A stretch of 64,000 bases of DNA, from NCBI GenBank assembly GCA_905250075.1, contig CAJNOP010000030.1, positions 65,788-129,787 on the forward strand, given 5' to 3'. Each line of letters starts with the position of its first letter. Position 1 is the first letter of the stretch. The translations under genes and the position numbers were made by a program. The notes under the pieces are model-generated. The model saw only the letters and a list, made by a program, of their open reading frames with translations. It made no database searches and was not told the origin of the DNA. The stretch is from Rotaria sp. Silwood1. Its lineage: Eukaryota > Rotifera > Eurotatoria > Philodinida > Philodinidae. This document shows, piece after piece, positions 1-10,690 of the stretch.

Positions 1-712
1 CAACATTTTCAAATCCAGCATTATGCATTAATTTGATTAATTTTTCAGAACTAATTGCATAATAACGTGAACGCATTGCATGTGTAACAATATGTTTAGA
101 ATAAAGATCTTCTTCAATAATATATAGAGTAAAATCATAATATTGAGAATTTTGTTCATCAAAATCCCATACTTGTAAAGCAACATATCGTTTATCATTT
201 TCAATTTTTGCTTTTCCATAAGGTTTAACGATATTTTTACCACCACGTTGTTCTCGATCATAATCACGAACTGTAATTAAGCAACCACCACCTGGTCGTA
301 AACAAGAATACATTTGTTTAAGTGCCAATAAAATATCTTCATCAGTAAGAAGATGAGGAATTGAATTATCACATGAAATAACTATATCAAAATTGCCACC
401 ATGATGTGTAAAAGCTCTTCTCATATCACAAACAGAAAATGAAATATTTATTTGTCCACGTTGTTGAGCTTCTTTTTTTGCTCGTTCAATTTCATTTTCC
501 GATAGATCAGAAGCAGTTACTTGATAACCATTTTTTGATAAACCAATAGTTTGTGTACCTATTCCACAAGATACATCTAATATTGTTTTATGTTGAGGCC
601 AATTTGATTCGATAATATTTTTCAATTGAGAACCTTGTCGTTCAATAGATGCATTCCAATCTTCAAAAATTACATGATAGAATGGACATAGTTGATCATA
701 AAAATTTGACAT
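1..712 (-). CDS. Class I SAM-dependent methyltransferase, 3' end beyond window
   Basis: The minus-strand reading starts at the ATG at 712-710 and stays open to base 1, so the C-terminus lies outside the window (237 complete codons seen). The Rossmann methyltransferase signature is clear: motif I ILDVSCGIGT (residues 44-53), an acidic residue ending the second strand (D69), the FDIVISCDNSIPHL strand (about 108-121) and CLRPGGG (137-143). The opening YDQLCPFYHVIFEDW is like that of bacterial methyltransferases of the glycine/sarcosine N-methyltransferase-like type. It would transfer a methyl group from S-adenosylmethionine to a small molecule; the substrate cannot be told from sequence. There is no intron in the visible part, unlike the metazoan-type genes next door. 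The bacterial look and the absence of introns suggest horizontal acquisition, which is inference. Confidence 0.85.
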   Translation of the reverse strand, partial: MSNFYDQLCPFYHVIFEDWNASIERQGSQLKNIIESNWPQHKTILDVSCGIGTQTIGLSKNGYQVTASDLSENEIERAKKEAQQRGQINISFSVCDMRRAFTHHGGNFDIVISCDNSIPHLLTDEDILLALKQMYSCLRPGGGCLITVRDYDREQRGGKNIVKPYGKAKIENDKRYVALQVWDFDEQNSQYYDFTLYIIEEDLYSKHIVTHAMRSRYYAISSEKLIKLMHNAGFENV

Positions 713-2064
713 ATTATTAAGATTTTCTAAATTCAAAAGTTAATTATTTTAAACATTAAAAAGTTATACTTGAATTATTTATTCATAATAGAAATCTATT
801 ACTTCATGTTTAATGCTGTACTTTTCAATAATATCTTTTTTGACAGTTCAAAGAAATTTTTAAAACTTTTATTATTAATAAACGCTACTCAAAAGATGAA
901 TTGTGACAGTACAGTTAACTACAATTATCTATATTGAAATAATATAGTCTGTTCAAATAGTTTTTCATCATGAGAAGAAGAATAAAAAGTATAATGTATG
1001 AATATTCATAATGAAAATAACGACAAGCATGTTCTCTTATTATTTAGAGCATTGATATTCATAATAAGAGTAACTAAAATTTTTTCGTATGAAGAAGAAC
1101 AGATAAAAACTGAGAAAGAAACGATGAAAGAAAAGCCAATGAATAGTTACAAGCTAGATGTCGGATGCAAGTATGATTAAAATGATTTCGAAATATTGAA
1201 AAACGAAACTATTCATTATATCCATGTTTCTATTCTTATAGAAGAAACTATTTTTCTATTGGATTATCTGTGAAATCAAAAAGGATAATATTATTGAATC
1301 ATATCTTTCAGAATTCAAAAATAGGTTGTTAAAAACCGAAAATGTAAACATTTTCTTCTGTATAACTTTACAGTTGTTTGTTCATCATCAAATATTCAAA
1401 TGAAAATAGTTGTTTCTTTATTTGCGAATATGAATCATATTAATTTTTCAGTTACATCAGTACATTTTGTTATGTAATCAGAAATGAAAAACAGAAGCTC
1501 GTATAGGTTTTAAACTGCTCAGTCATCAACGAGTCAGTTAATGCCAGTAGATAGCAAAAGTTCGATGGATTTAATATCTTTCACTTATAAATTACATCTC
1601 TTTTAACTAGCTAACAGACTAAAATTTAAAAAAAAAGCCTTCAAGAGCATTGTTTAAGTTGACATGAAATTTTCGACATTCCAAATGTACAAATGGTAGA
1701 CAACAATAACAAAATATTTATATATAGAAAGAAAAACAGAAAACAACTGAAGTTGTAACCAATCAATTGGTTTTTTTTTCTATTTAATGATTTAAATGAT
1801 GATTAATGATTCTGAATAGGTACGATCAATCTAAATGAAAAGATGATTGCTAAAATAAAAAAAAACAATTAATTTACAACTATTGATAAACAATTCGATA
1901 CATAACATATTAGTTCAATTTCAATAGTGATGTTTATCCTTATTTTATCTAATGACTCTTTGACTTTAACTAATAAATTGTCGTAAAAAAGACTAGTTTT
2001 TGTTAGTTTAATAAAATAATTATTTATTAATTAAATTTGTTTATTTTCTATACAAATAATCTAA
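713..2064. other. Intergenic, no gene seen
   Basis: AT-rich DNA between two minus-strand genes, so it holds the upstream region of the methyltransferase and the downstream region of the p31comet-like gene. A 60-codon open frame at 998-1180 (+) has low-complexity Lys/Glu composition and no domain, and I take it as chance. No repeat or RNA gene was recognised. Confidence 0.6.
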
Positions 2065-3969
2065 TCATAGATCTTCATCCTCGTTGTTTTCTTCTTCTTC
2101 TTCTTCTTTTTGCCAAATATTATCAGGAGAATAAGGTGATTGAGGTTGATCTTCATTCTCAGATGAATATTGAAGAGCATCAAAATTTTCTCGATTAGCT
2201 TTTTGTGTTATATGATAACGATCAATTAATAAATCAGTATCAATTATCGTTCTTTTCTTCTTATTCTGTCTCTTTTTATCATTTGAATTCATATCTTGAT
2301 CATCTATTGTACATATTGAAGGATTATTCATTGTTGTTAATGGCCAAAGTTCAGATTCATTTGATTTTTTGCTAACTGAAGAAGACACATTTGTTTCTTT
2401 GGAATAGTCCTAAGAAATAGATTTTTGTATTTAAAAAAAAATATATTTTATCAATTAGAAGTCTAATGATTACTCATCAATCACAAAAATCATCCTAAAC
2501 TCTTCATGACTAAAGACTAATAGAATTAATATACGAATGTAAACAGGCTTGTTATATCGTATATCTAGTCTATTTTCTACAAAGATCATATTCGAAGACT
2601 ACCAGTCTCTATACTATTTCAAAAAAAATGTATTCGAAAGTATGATTAGTAATATTTTAATTTCTATGTCAAACTTAAATAAGTATTTCCGATATAACTG
2701 ATTATAATAGGAAGAATTCTTTGCGGTATGAGATGATACCTAGTGGTAGATTCAGTTGCTTGATATTTTTTCTAGAACTAATACTAGCTATAGCTCTAAG
2801 TAGAAGGCTAATCTGACGTATAGTTCTCGTGTGTGATTATTTGAGCTCCCTATACACATCAATCAAATAGGAGTCAATAGAGCAGACCTATCTCCCAACA
2901 TAGTTATCATACTATTGAAAGACTAATGTAAGAGAAACAGTCATTAGTACACTTGTTCAGGATGATTTCCTGACTGGTGTTAGTGAACATATTAGTCACA
3001 CCAGCAGATAAATATACCTGATGATCATCGATATCAGAATCAGTTTCATAATCAGTATCTTGTTGATCAGTAGTTATATTATTTAATAAATATTGATTCG
3101 ATTGTTGAAATTTCTCTTGTTCATATTTATCATCTTCACACATAAATTGTAATTTAATTCTTTCAGTATGTAATGATTTAATTGATGATATAATTGATTG
3201 TTTACCATTGGATAATAAATCTGATTGTTGATTAATTAATAGAAATTCTTTATAAATTGGTTTTTTACGTAGAATTTCTCCTATGGTAATACCTTTACTA
3301 TTTTTTCCATCGGAACATAATCTTTTAAAATTAATAATAAAATTAAAAAACAAAAAATTTTTTTTAGTATAATAAAAATAACCTTAATTGAAATGTCCAT
3401 CGTTTATTAAACTTATAATTATCTAATGGTTTAATTTGTTTAATTGTTTGAATACATTGTGAAAATGCTTGATCAATTTGATTAATTAATTGTTTCGTAT
3501 TATCATAAATAGCACGTAAACATGGATCATGTATAGTATGTAATTCAATTAAATATCTTCGAAGAATAATTGGAATTTGAATATTTCGAATTATATTTAT
3601 TGAAATCATATCAGATAATTGTTGAAAAAATAAATCTCTTAATGATGCAATACATAATGTTATATATGATGATATATCTTTATCAATACATTTATAAACA
3701 AGTGAATTATACATTTGACAAGGAATAAATAAATCTAAAAAAAACGAATCAATTTTAATTGTTTTATTTTTGAATTTAAAAAAAATAAAATATATTTAAA
3801 CATTACTTGACGGATAAATATTTTCTTGATAAATAATTTGATTAATAACAATATCAATAAATTGTAAACATCGTTCAAATACTTCTGGACGAATTTGTTT
3901 TTCAAGTAAACGTGGTTGATCATGTCGTCGTCGTTGTCGACTACGACGATTATTTACATCGATTTCCAT
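2065..3969 (-). CDS. p31comet (MAD2L1-binding protein)-like, 4 exons
   Basis: Four exons join in one frame: 3969-3807, 3734-3383, 3321-3018 and 2409-2065, each with GT/AG borders, giving 387 residues. The N-terminal part resembles p31comet: a helix with ERCLQFIDIVINQIIYQ, then a FIPCQMYNSL segment in the place of the human LPLPYEQL stretch, then IASLRDLFFQQLSDM and IRNIQIPIILRRYLIEL matching the helix-then-strand order of the HORMA-like fold. p31comet binds closed MAD2 and, with TRIP13, silences the spindle checkpoint. The last exon is Lys-rich and then strongly acidic (EEEEEENNEDED tail), likely disordered. The resemblance weakens after about residue 175, so a different HORMA-like or unrelated protein remains possible. 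The gene lies 118 bp downstream of BLOC1S1 on the same strand. An alternative reading through the third donor would end at 2907 with an unrelated tail. Confidence 0.45.
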
Positions 3970-4087
3970 CTCAAATTAACATTACACATCTATATATTTG
4001 TTCAAATAGACATACTTCGCTTTTTTTTTTAATTTTATTATTGATCGAAAATTAAAAAAAAATTAAAAATAAAAAATTTTAATTTAA

Positions 4088-4746
4088 TTATTCAGATGGA
4101 TTTAAAGAATCTTGAGGATTGGTATCATTTGTTTGTTGTCGATCTAATTAAATTGAGATTTAAATTTTCAAACAAAAAAATTCAAATTCTTTACTTTGAG
4201 TCATATCTTGATGAACAGTAGCTAATATATTTGTTATCGATAAACATTCTCGTTCAATTATTTTTGAATAATTTTCAACATCACCTAATTCCTAGTTTAA
4301 AAAAAACAAAAACTATTCTATTATAATTAATTGATCTCAAAAAAACAAACAAACTTTAAGTGCATCAGTAAATTGTCCAATAAGTGTTATCCATGCTTGA
4401 GATTGTTTTAGAAGTAAATTTGATTGTGAAGTTAATTGTTTACATGCATGATCAATACGTTTTTGATTTTTATAACATTCAGAAACACTTTAAAAACGAA
4501 ACAATAAATTTTAATAGAAATTTTGACTTTTTCAATAAAAAACTTTACTCATTATTAAGTCCATCGAGAACATGACGAGTTAATTGTTCTGCTGATGTTA
4601 GTAATTCTTTCTTTTTCTTTTCTGAACAAAAAAAAAAAAACAAAAATATCATATAGAAGAAAATAATTTATGATAGAAATATAACCTTGTTTTTGTTTCA
4701 AAACTGATACATATTCTGTATGTTGACGATAAATATTCGAGAGCAT
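4088..4746 (-). CDS. BLOC1S1: BLOC-1 complex subunit 1 (GCN5L1)
   Basis: Five exons (4746-4686, 4621-4549, 4487-4355, 4291-4195, 4143-4088) separated by introns of 51-64 bp join in frame to 139 residues. The product follows the BLOC1S1 family from end to end: the MLS start and QxEKKKKELLTSAEQLT helix, YKNQKRIDHACKQL, the WITLIGQFTDALKELGDVENY signature, and a short polar tail. The vertebrate protein is about 125 residues, so the length fits. BLOC1S1 is a coiled-coil subunit of the BLOC-1 and BORC complexes, which act in endosome-lysosome sorting and lysosome positioning; it is also linked to mitochondrial protein acetylation. Start chosen because MLS is the conserved family start. The next gene on the same strand begins 118 bp downstream, so co-transcription is possible but not shown. 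Confidence 0.93.
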
Positions 4747-5487
4747 TTTTTTAAATAATTTCAAATGATTAATTAAACAAGTTATACTTTGAAAAATGAA
4801 TGAATCGTTTATCTTTCCAATTCGTAATAACTATGGTAGATGACGCCACATAATGATAAAAACACCCAAAAAAAAAAGAATCATTTTAAAGATTTTCTAG
4901 TTCAAGTTTATATATTTTAGAAATCTAAGACAGTAAGACATTAATCAATCAAGCCATTTCAAGGTGGTTTCATCTCAATCACTGATCGATTTTTCAACAT
5001 GTTATTCAATACAGATAAGTTAATTGTGCCTTAGTGATTCGAGTGTATATGTAGTTGTGCGTGTAGAATAAAATGCGACACATGCATGTGATGCATTTTA
5101 TTTTACTATGTAAACTGAAGCAAACAGAATATATATATATTCCAAAAAGACTCATTGTTTACAATTTCAAGTATGATTTGATTACTGTACATTTCAATCT
5201 ATATATTTTAAAAGTATAACAAGTATCAATTGCTCTATATCTTTGAATTTTAAAAATACTAACGCATATAGGTCGGGAGAGTACAAACCGAAACGACTGT
5301 CTACCTACGAAATATTTCAAAATTGGACGATGTCATATGTTCAAATAAGAATAACATACACAATGAACGTAAGAAACTGACATGTATAGCTAGAGTACAC
5401 AATAACATATGATCGTTCATGAAGTTTATTCTCAAAAACTTTGACAATAAAATCATCGGAAATAGAAATCGAAAAGTCAACTATCGT
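4747..5487. other. Intergenic, no gene seen
   Basis: Upstream region of BLOC1S1 and downstream region of the ABHD6-like gene, both on the minus strand. There are short TATA-type and poly-A runs but nothing specific. No coding exon was found on either strand. Confidence 0.6.
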
Positions 5488-6771
5488 TCAGTTCAATAGT
5501 TTGATATTGGTTATTGACAATGATTCCACTTGATGATCGGTATTACTATCAAAAAATGTCAATATACTCCTAGCTGTCTCTTCAGGCTTATCAATAGCCA
5601 TAAAATGGCCACAATCATCGAAAATAACACATTCTGAATTCGGCAACAAACTGCGAAAAAATTCCGCACCACTAACAGCATAGACCTAAGTGGAGAAGAT
5701 AAGATTTTTTTTTTAAAAATATTAGATTTCATCATTTAATACTTTATCTTGTCGACCCCATAATATCAATGCTGGACTCTTCATTTGTCGCAAATTTTGA
5801 TAATGATCTTCGATTTGTGAACTATCGCATCCGAGAAGTGAGGTAAGTACTAGAAAACAAACTACTTAAGTGTGAACAATTTTCATTGTACGATACTTTT
5901 CTTGTGTTCTTCCAACAAACGTAATCGCAAGTGCAGAAATCCATTGACAAATGGTCCAGGTAGCTTAGGTCTTTTTACTGTCTGTGTATGAATCATTCGA
6001 CATAGTTCTTCTGGTGTCTCCGGTAACAGAGCATTGTATACACCGCTGCGCAATTGTCGAATCAAATCAGTTTCAGATGCTTCATTCGCTATTTTAACAA
6101 GTAGTTATATAGAAACAAGTAATGATACATACTCATAGAATGTTGTGAAACTTACCTATAGGAGCTAATAAGCAAATCATGCTTACATATTCTGGGTATT
6201 TTATAGAAAACATGCATACGACTGCACCGCCCATAGATGCGCCAATAATACACATTGGGTCGGTCAGATCCATGGCGTCAAAAAACTAAGACCAAGATCA
6301 AGTTATGAGAATTAAAACAAAGCTTTAAAAAAGGATTAATAATCATCTATACCAATTTAAGTTTCTCAACAAATTTATCAATCGTATACATATCTTCTTG
6401 AAAGCCGACCGTTTCTCCATGACCAGGTAGATCAACAGTGATACAATGATAGTCATCTGAAATATTCTACAGATGTAACAAATAACTGATTAAGATGCTG
6501 ATATAATTCAATGTTAACTAACTTTGATAATTGGTATCCATGTTTCTTTATTAGAAGAAAGTCCATGAACAAATACAATAGTCGGTTTCTCTGGATTTCT
6601 TGAACCTTTCTCACAATAACTAAATGAAGCAGCAACTCCATTATTGTTAATGGACAATGAATGTTTAGTAAGACCAGCTTGATATCCAGTGAATCTATAT
6701 GAATCTGATCTATTCAATATGATATACATGATATCTTTCACTCACTTATAATACAATTGAACAAGCCATGC
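5488..6771 (-). CDS. ABHD6-like monoacylglycerol lipase, 5' exon unresolved
   Basis: Seven exons join in frame: 6771-6746, 6709-6523, 6466-6353, 6285-6156, 6088-5897, 5849-5743 and 5685-5488. The product is an alpha/beta hydrolase of the ABHD6 type. Visible landmarks are VFVHGLSSNKETW (oxyanion region), VDLPGHGET, the nucleophile elbow GASMGG, LILWGRQDKVYAVSGAEFF (acid region, matching the human IIWGKQDQVLDVSGADML) and CGHFM with the catalytic His. ABHD6 hydrolyses monoacylglycerols including 2-arachidonoylglycerol at the inner face of membranes. The family has an N-terminal membrane helix. Here the most upstream exon encodes WLVQLYYK, which fits the end of such a helix, so an exon with the start codon should lie upstream of 6771, but I could not place it. 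An unspliced ATG near 6730 is the alternative start. One proposed intron is only 36 bp. Confidence 0.85.
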
Positions 6772-7849
6772 CTGCCTACAATTTGTTGAAATGTTCAAAA
6801 TACAAATGTTTTCTTGAAAAGCAAGTAAAAATTACTCACATTGTGAAGATTAGATTTCTATCGACTTAAGAACACGTGTAAAATGTCTACAATTCAGGTA
6901 AAGCATTATAATCGGAGAATGAAAAAAAAAGAATGATTTTTTTTTGAGTAAGTATGTAGGACTTGTTTTTTTTCATACGACATTTTTTATTGATACAGAA
7001 TAATATTGATTTTTCTTCCTGCCGAAACAGTGATGATGCAAGGAAGTAAAAATAAAATGGAGCTATTGGAGAAATCAAGAATAAGATATAGTACCAATTC
7101 TTCCTAATAGCAAAATTGAAGAATACTCTAGCGCAAATATTTTAGTTCGGACGAACATTTTGATGAATAAACACGCGATGATAGGATTTATTTAAAATTT
7201 TGAATATTTGTTTAGGTTATATTCTTAATGTTGCGCTATTTTAGATATGGAATTCGAAATACTAGTCCGTATAGTCATTTTTATAATAGCAGATACTATC
7301 TCTCGTAAACTAGCAAAATAATCATTTCAAAACTTCTAAACTCGTAAGGTCTTTTGAGATTCTACAAAAAACAATTGCATGATTCCTAAAGTCAAGATAA
7401 TGTATTGTCCGCAATATTTTTCTCTTGAGGGTGTGGCATGAGTGTATCCAAGATCGTCAAATTTTCCGAAAATTTCTAAGTTTGTTATTCTTTCTGAATG
7501 CTTTCCAATCGTTCGAATTCTTGGATGTGGGTGTTTATTTTCATTAATGAAGTTTAGATTATTGGCGTGTGTAGCTGGTCCTCATGTTCTTCACAATTTA
7601 CAATCTATGTTTGGCAGTCAATGTTTATATTCGTTTGATGTTAACTGGTCTGTTGGAATTGTAGTGTCCCTATCAGAGACAAGAAAAATTTTATTCGAGA
7701 CATTTCAACAGGTGAATTCCTATCTAAATAAAAATACTGTGCATGTGTACAAATAGACAGTTGTTTTTTAGTACTAACTTTTTTTTCCGAATTGAGACGA
7801 ACTCCATTGTCATATAATAGATGTATGTTCAACAATCAATGGTCCCGCT
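6772..7849. other. Intergenic / missing first exon region
   Basis: Should contain the first exon and promoter of the ABHD6-like gene. A minus-strand frame at 6887-7078 has a hydrophobic N-terminus but no splice path that I trust. A 104-codon plus-strand frame at 7442-7756 shows no domain; it may be an older, unreadable part of the F-box pseudogene that follows. Confidence 0.4.
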
Positions 7850-8409
7850 GCAATGAGATTATTATGATCGAATGAACGAAGAATTGATTTCTTTTTCACC
7901 ACCTAATGTTCCTTGACATCAACTTACATGTCTTAGTATTGTTGAATCATTCAATCGAAATCATCTTCATCTTCTCTTTTCGCAAGCGACCAATTTACAT
8001 ATTCTAGAACTGCATTATAGAGTAGAATATGATTGTAAAGCCTATTTGAAAGAGAAAACTTTAATCGATCTCCTTAATGATAGTTCTTTATGTAACATGT
8101 TCATGTCAAATGGATTACGACAACTGAATCTTTTTACTGTTTGGCAACAGTTAAATTTGTTAAACATTGTCTATTTAATTGTCATTTGCAAATCATAGAA
8201 CTACATGATTGTGCTCATGAATTCATTGAAATGTTACATATACTTATCAACGGTCTTTCGAAATTAAGTTTTCTCACTCTCAATGATATATTGATACGTG
8301 CTACACTTTATGATAAAAAATGCGTGATCTGCAGAATTCAAATACTTGTTCTTTTCGAACGGAAGTTCTTAACACGACAGATGATGATATACTTTTCATA
8401 TGGCTATAA
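7850..8409 (+). pseudogene. Decayed F-box/LRR-type family gene (3' part)
   Basis: Readable protein pieces lie on the plus strand in shifting frames: a leucine-rich stretch LFSQATNLHILELHY, then LIDLLNDSSLCNMFMSNG and LRQLNLFT, then (shifted) LQIIELHDCAHEFIEMLHIL followed by INGLSKLSFLTLND, then (shifted again near 8322) FRTEVLNTTDDDILFIWL and a stop at 8407-8409. The leucine spacing and the ending resemble the large F-box-like LRR family of bdelloid genomes, proteins that would recruit substrates to SCF ubiquitin ligases. At least two frameshifts and an in-frame TGA near 7915 break it, and no F-box N-terminus is readable. Family assignment rests on recalled resemblance. Confidence 0.5.
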
Positions 8410-10690
8410 TAAAATGAAATTGCAAGTATTTCTTTGCTTCGTTGTACTTAAATGTTTGATTGAAAAAGAATCGTGAGAATATTTAAATATAAATAAAGTG
8501 AAGCTTTTCTCAATTTTGTTTTGTATTATAAATCAGTTGGAGAGATCTTTTGTTTTTGATAATAAATCAGATAAAAATCTTTTTAATTTTTTTTTTTATA
8601 TGGTATAATTTTACAAAAGATAGAAGGGCATCATGTTTTAGTGCCTAATTATGTAGTTCTTGTGCAAGTTTTCAAGTTTTCCATGGTTATCATCAAATCA
8701 TAACACGTAAAAATTTATTCATCCTTAAATCATACTAATACCCATTTGTAGTTGCACATCAGAATGTGTATAAAAATTACTTCTAGATGAAAATAATAAC
8801 ACTAATGTCCAGTGCAAAAATTTTTTTTTGTTAAGAATCAATTTACTTTTACACTTGAAACATGTCAAATGTGACGATCAGCTTTCTATGTATCTTTTTA
8901 TATGTCTTTATCGGATATTCTTAAGGTAGAAACGAAAGATTGTTCGTTGAAAAGCAAAGCTGTTAGAGTAAAAAAAAAAGTATCATCAGATTATGTAAAC
9001 AAGTAACGCAACGCACACGTCGCTCACCTCTCTACTGAAAATCGATTACTATTATCAGTATTTCATTCGGTACCCATCTGAGAAGCAAATCAAGTCAGTT
9101 TGTATTTGTATGATATAATACGATTGACGATCTATTGAGTAATTAATTATTCGCGTTCTTTAAATCGTATTCGACTGAAAGAAAAATCCATTTTAAGTAA
9201 TTCCTCGTCATATAAGACATTAATACATTTAGAATATACTATCCATACTCAAAATTTCCGTATGAAATCACGAATTTCGATTTCTATTGATACTGACATG
9301 TTAGAAATGTCGAAAATTTATATTTATTTCTTTCGTTTCATATACAATCGTCTCTCAAACGATCTTTGATTCATCCTATTGATGTTTATCATGAGTGAGA
9401 GTCTTGGAAAGCATTTGAGAAACAGGCATACGTATGAGTCTATAAATTTATTTTTCTCGTTCTCCCAATACATTTCGAAAAACTAATAAAAAGATATGAA
9501 AGAAATTCTGAATGCTTGAAAAACACTCCTAAATTCCAACTAGGAAAGGATGGTTGATCCTTACAAGAGTTTTATGAATGATAAAAGAAATTGTGACTTG
9601 ATAGAGGTAAACTCTTAATTCCGAATAGAATGCAATTGAGATGGAGCTTCTGGTTCATTTGATATTTTATTTTTGGAATTGTTGGACAACACTGATTTAG
9701 GGAAAAAATTATGGTTTTTCGCCAATTTCAAACACTGTTTCAACTGACTGGACTTGATGAGTTAACAATTTTTCTGTGAATTTTAGTGCTACCTAAAGCT
9801 TACTTCCGTTGAATCTTTCAGATCAACGACTATTTGTTCGTCTGCCCTTCGCTCTCGGAGCACCACTCATAGCTAGTCGCTCTAATATCTAGATCCACTT
9901 TCATAGTTGATCATTCTCTACTGTTTATAATCTAGTCGGTTTGCATCGGACTGCTTGCAAAAAAGTTATTGAATTTACAATACAGGAACTATGCATGAGA
10001 AGCTTCAAATATCAGACATCATAGTGAACAATTCAATTTAGTATTAAGTTCGTGATCGTTCGGATAATCGGTGTCATATTATCATTCCTTTTTTAGCAAA
10101 GTCTTAGTGAAGTTCTCTCTCTTAAATATTCCAGGTATCTTATGGATTTCCCTGAAGCACATGTTTCATAAAGATGAAACAAATGTTTCTATTTTTACCA
10201 ATCGTCGTCGTCTTCGAGAAATAATAGATACATTATCTCTTTGATGATGAATACACTGGTGAATATTCTTTTTTTTTACAAGTTTAACATCTTTGATTTC
10301 ATATCAAACTATATGTTAAATTTATATTTGATTCAGCGCAACTCATCTCCAAATATATGGTTCGGTTTTATACATTAATTCGTCGGCTCTTCGTGCAGAC
10401 TTTTGAAATGTCTTGTATATTTTAAAGAATAAATTATAATCAATAATTATTTTATTTTAGTTTTCTATTAATATTGACAATAGGTCTAAGTAAGGATTGC
10501 TTTTTATATGTTGACTGATTTGCTTACCATACTGCCAATAACCATGGGATTAATAACAGCAGGAGCAGTTACACTAGTACAGATGTTCTTATCATAAAGG
10601 CTATTATTGTGATCGATCGAATATATTCTTTGCATTTGTATTTTATACTTCATGAGTATGTGACTAATGCAAGACAACGATAAACATAGC
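8410..10690. other. Intergenic, no gene seen
   Basis: About 2.3 kb of AT-rich DNA between the F-box pseudogene and the anchored hydrolase gene. No open frame with recognisable content and no obvious repeat. The last few hundred bases should hold the hydrolase promoter; I see no distinctive element. Confidence 0.6.

Noticed and set aside
7442..7756. 104-codon plus-strand frame
   Set aside because: No domain or splice partner; may be an unreadable part of the F-box pseudogene but cannot be supported.
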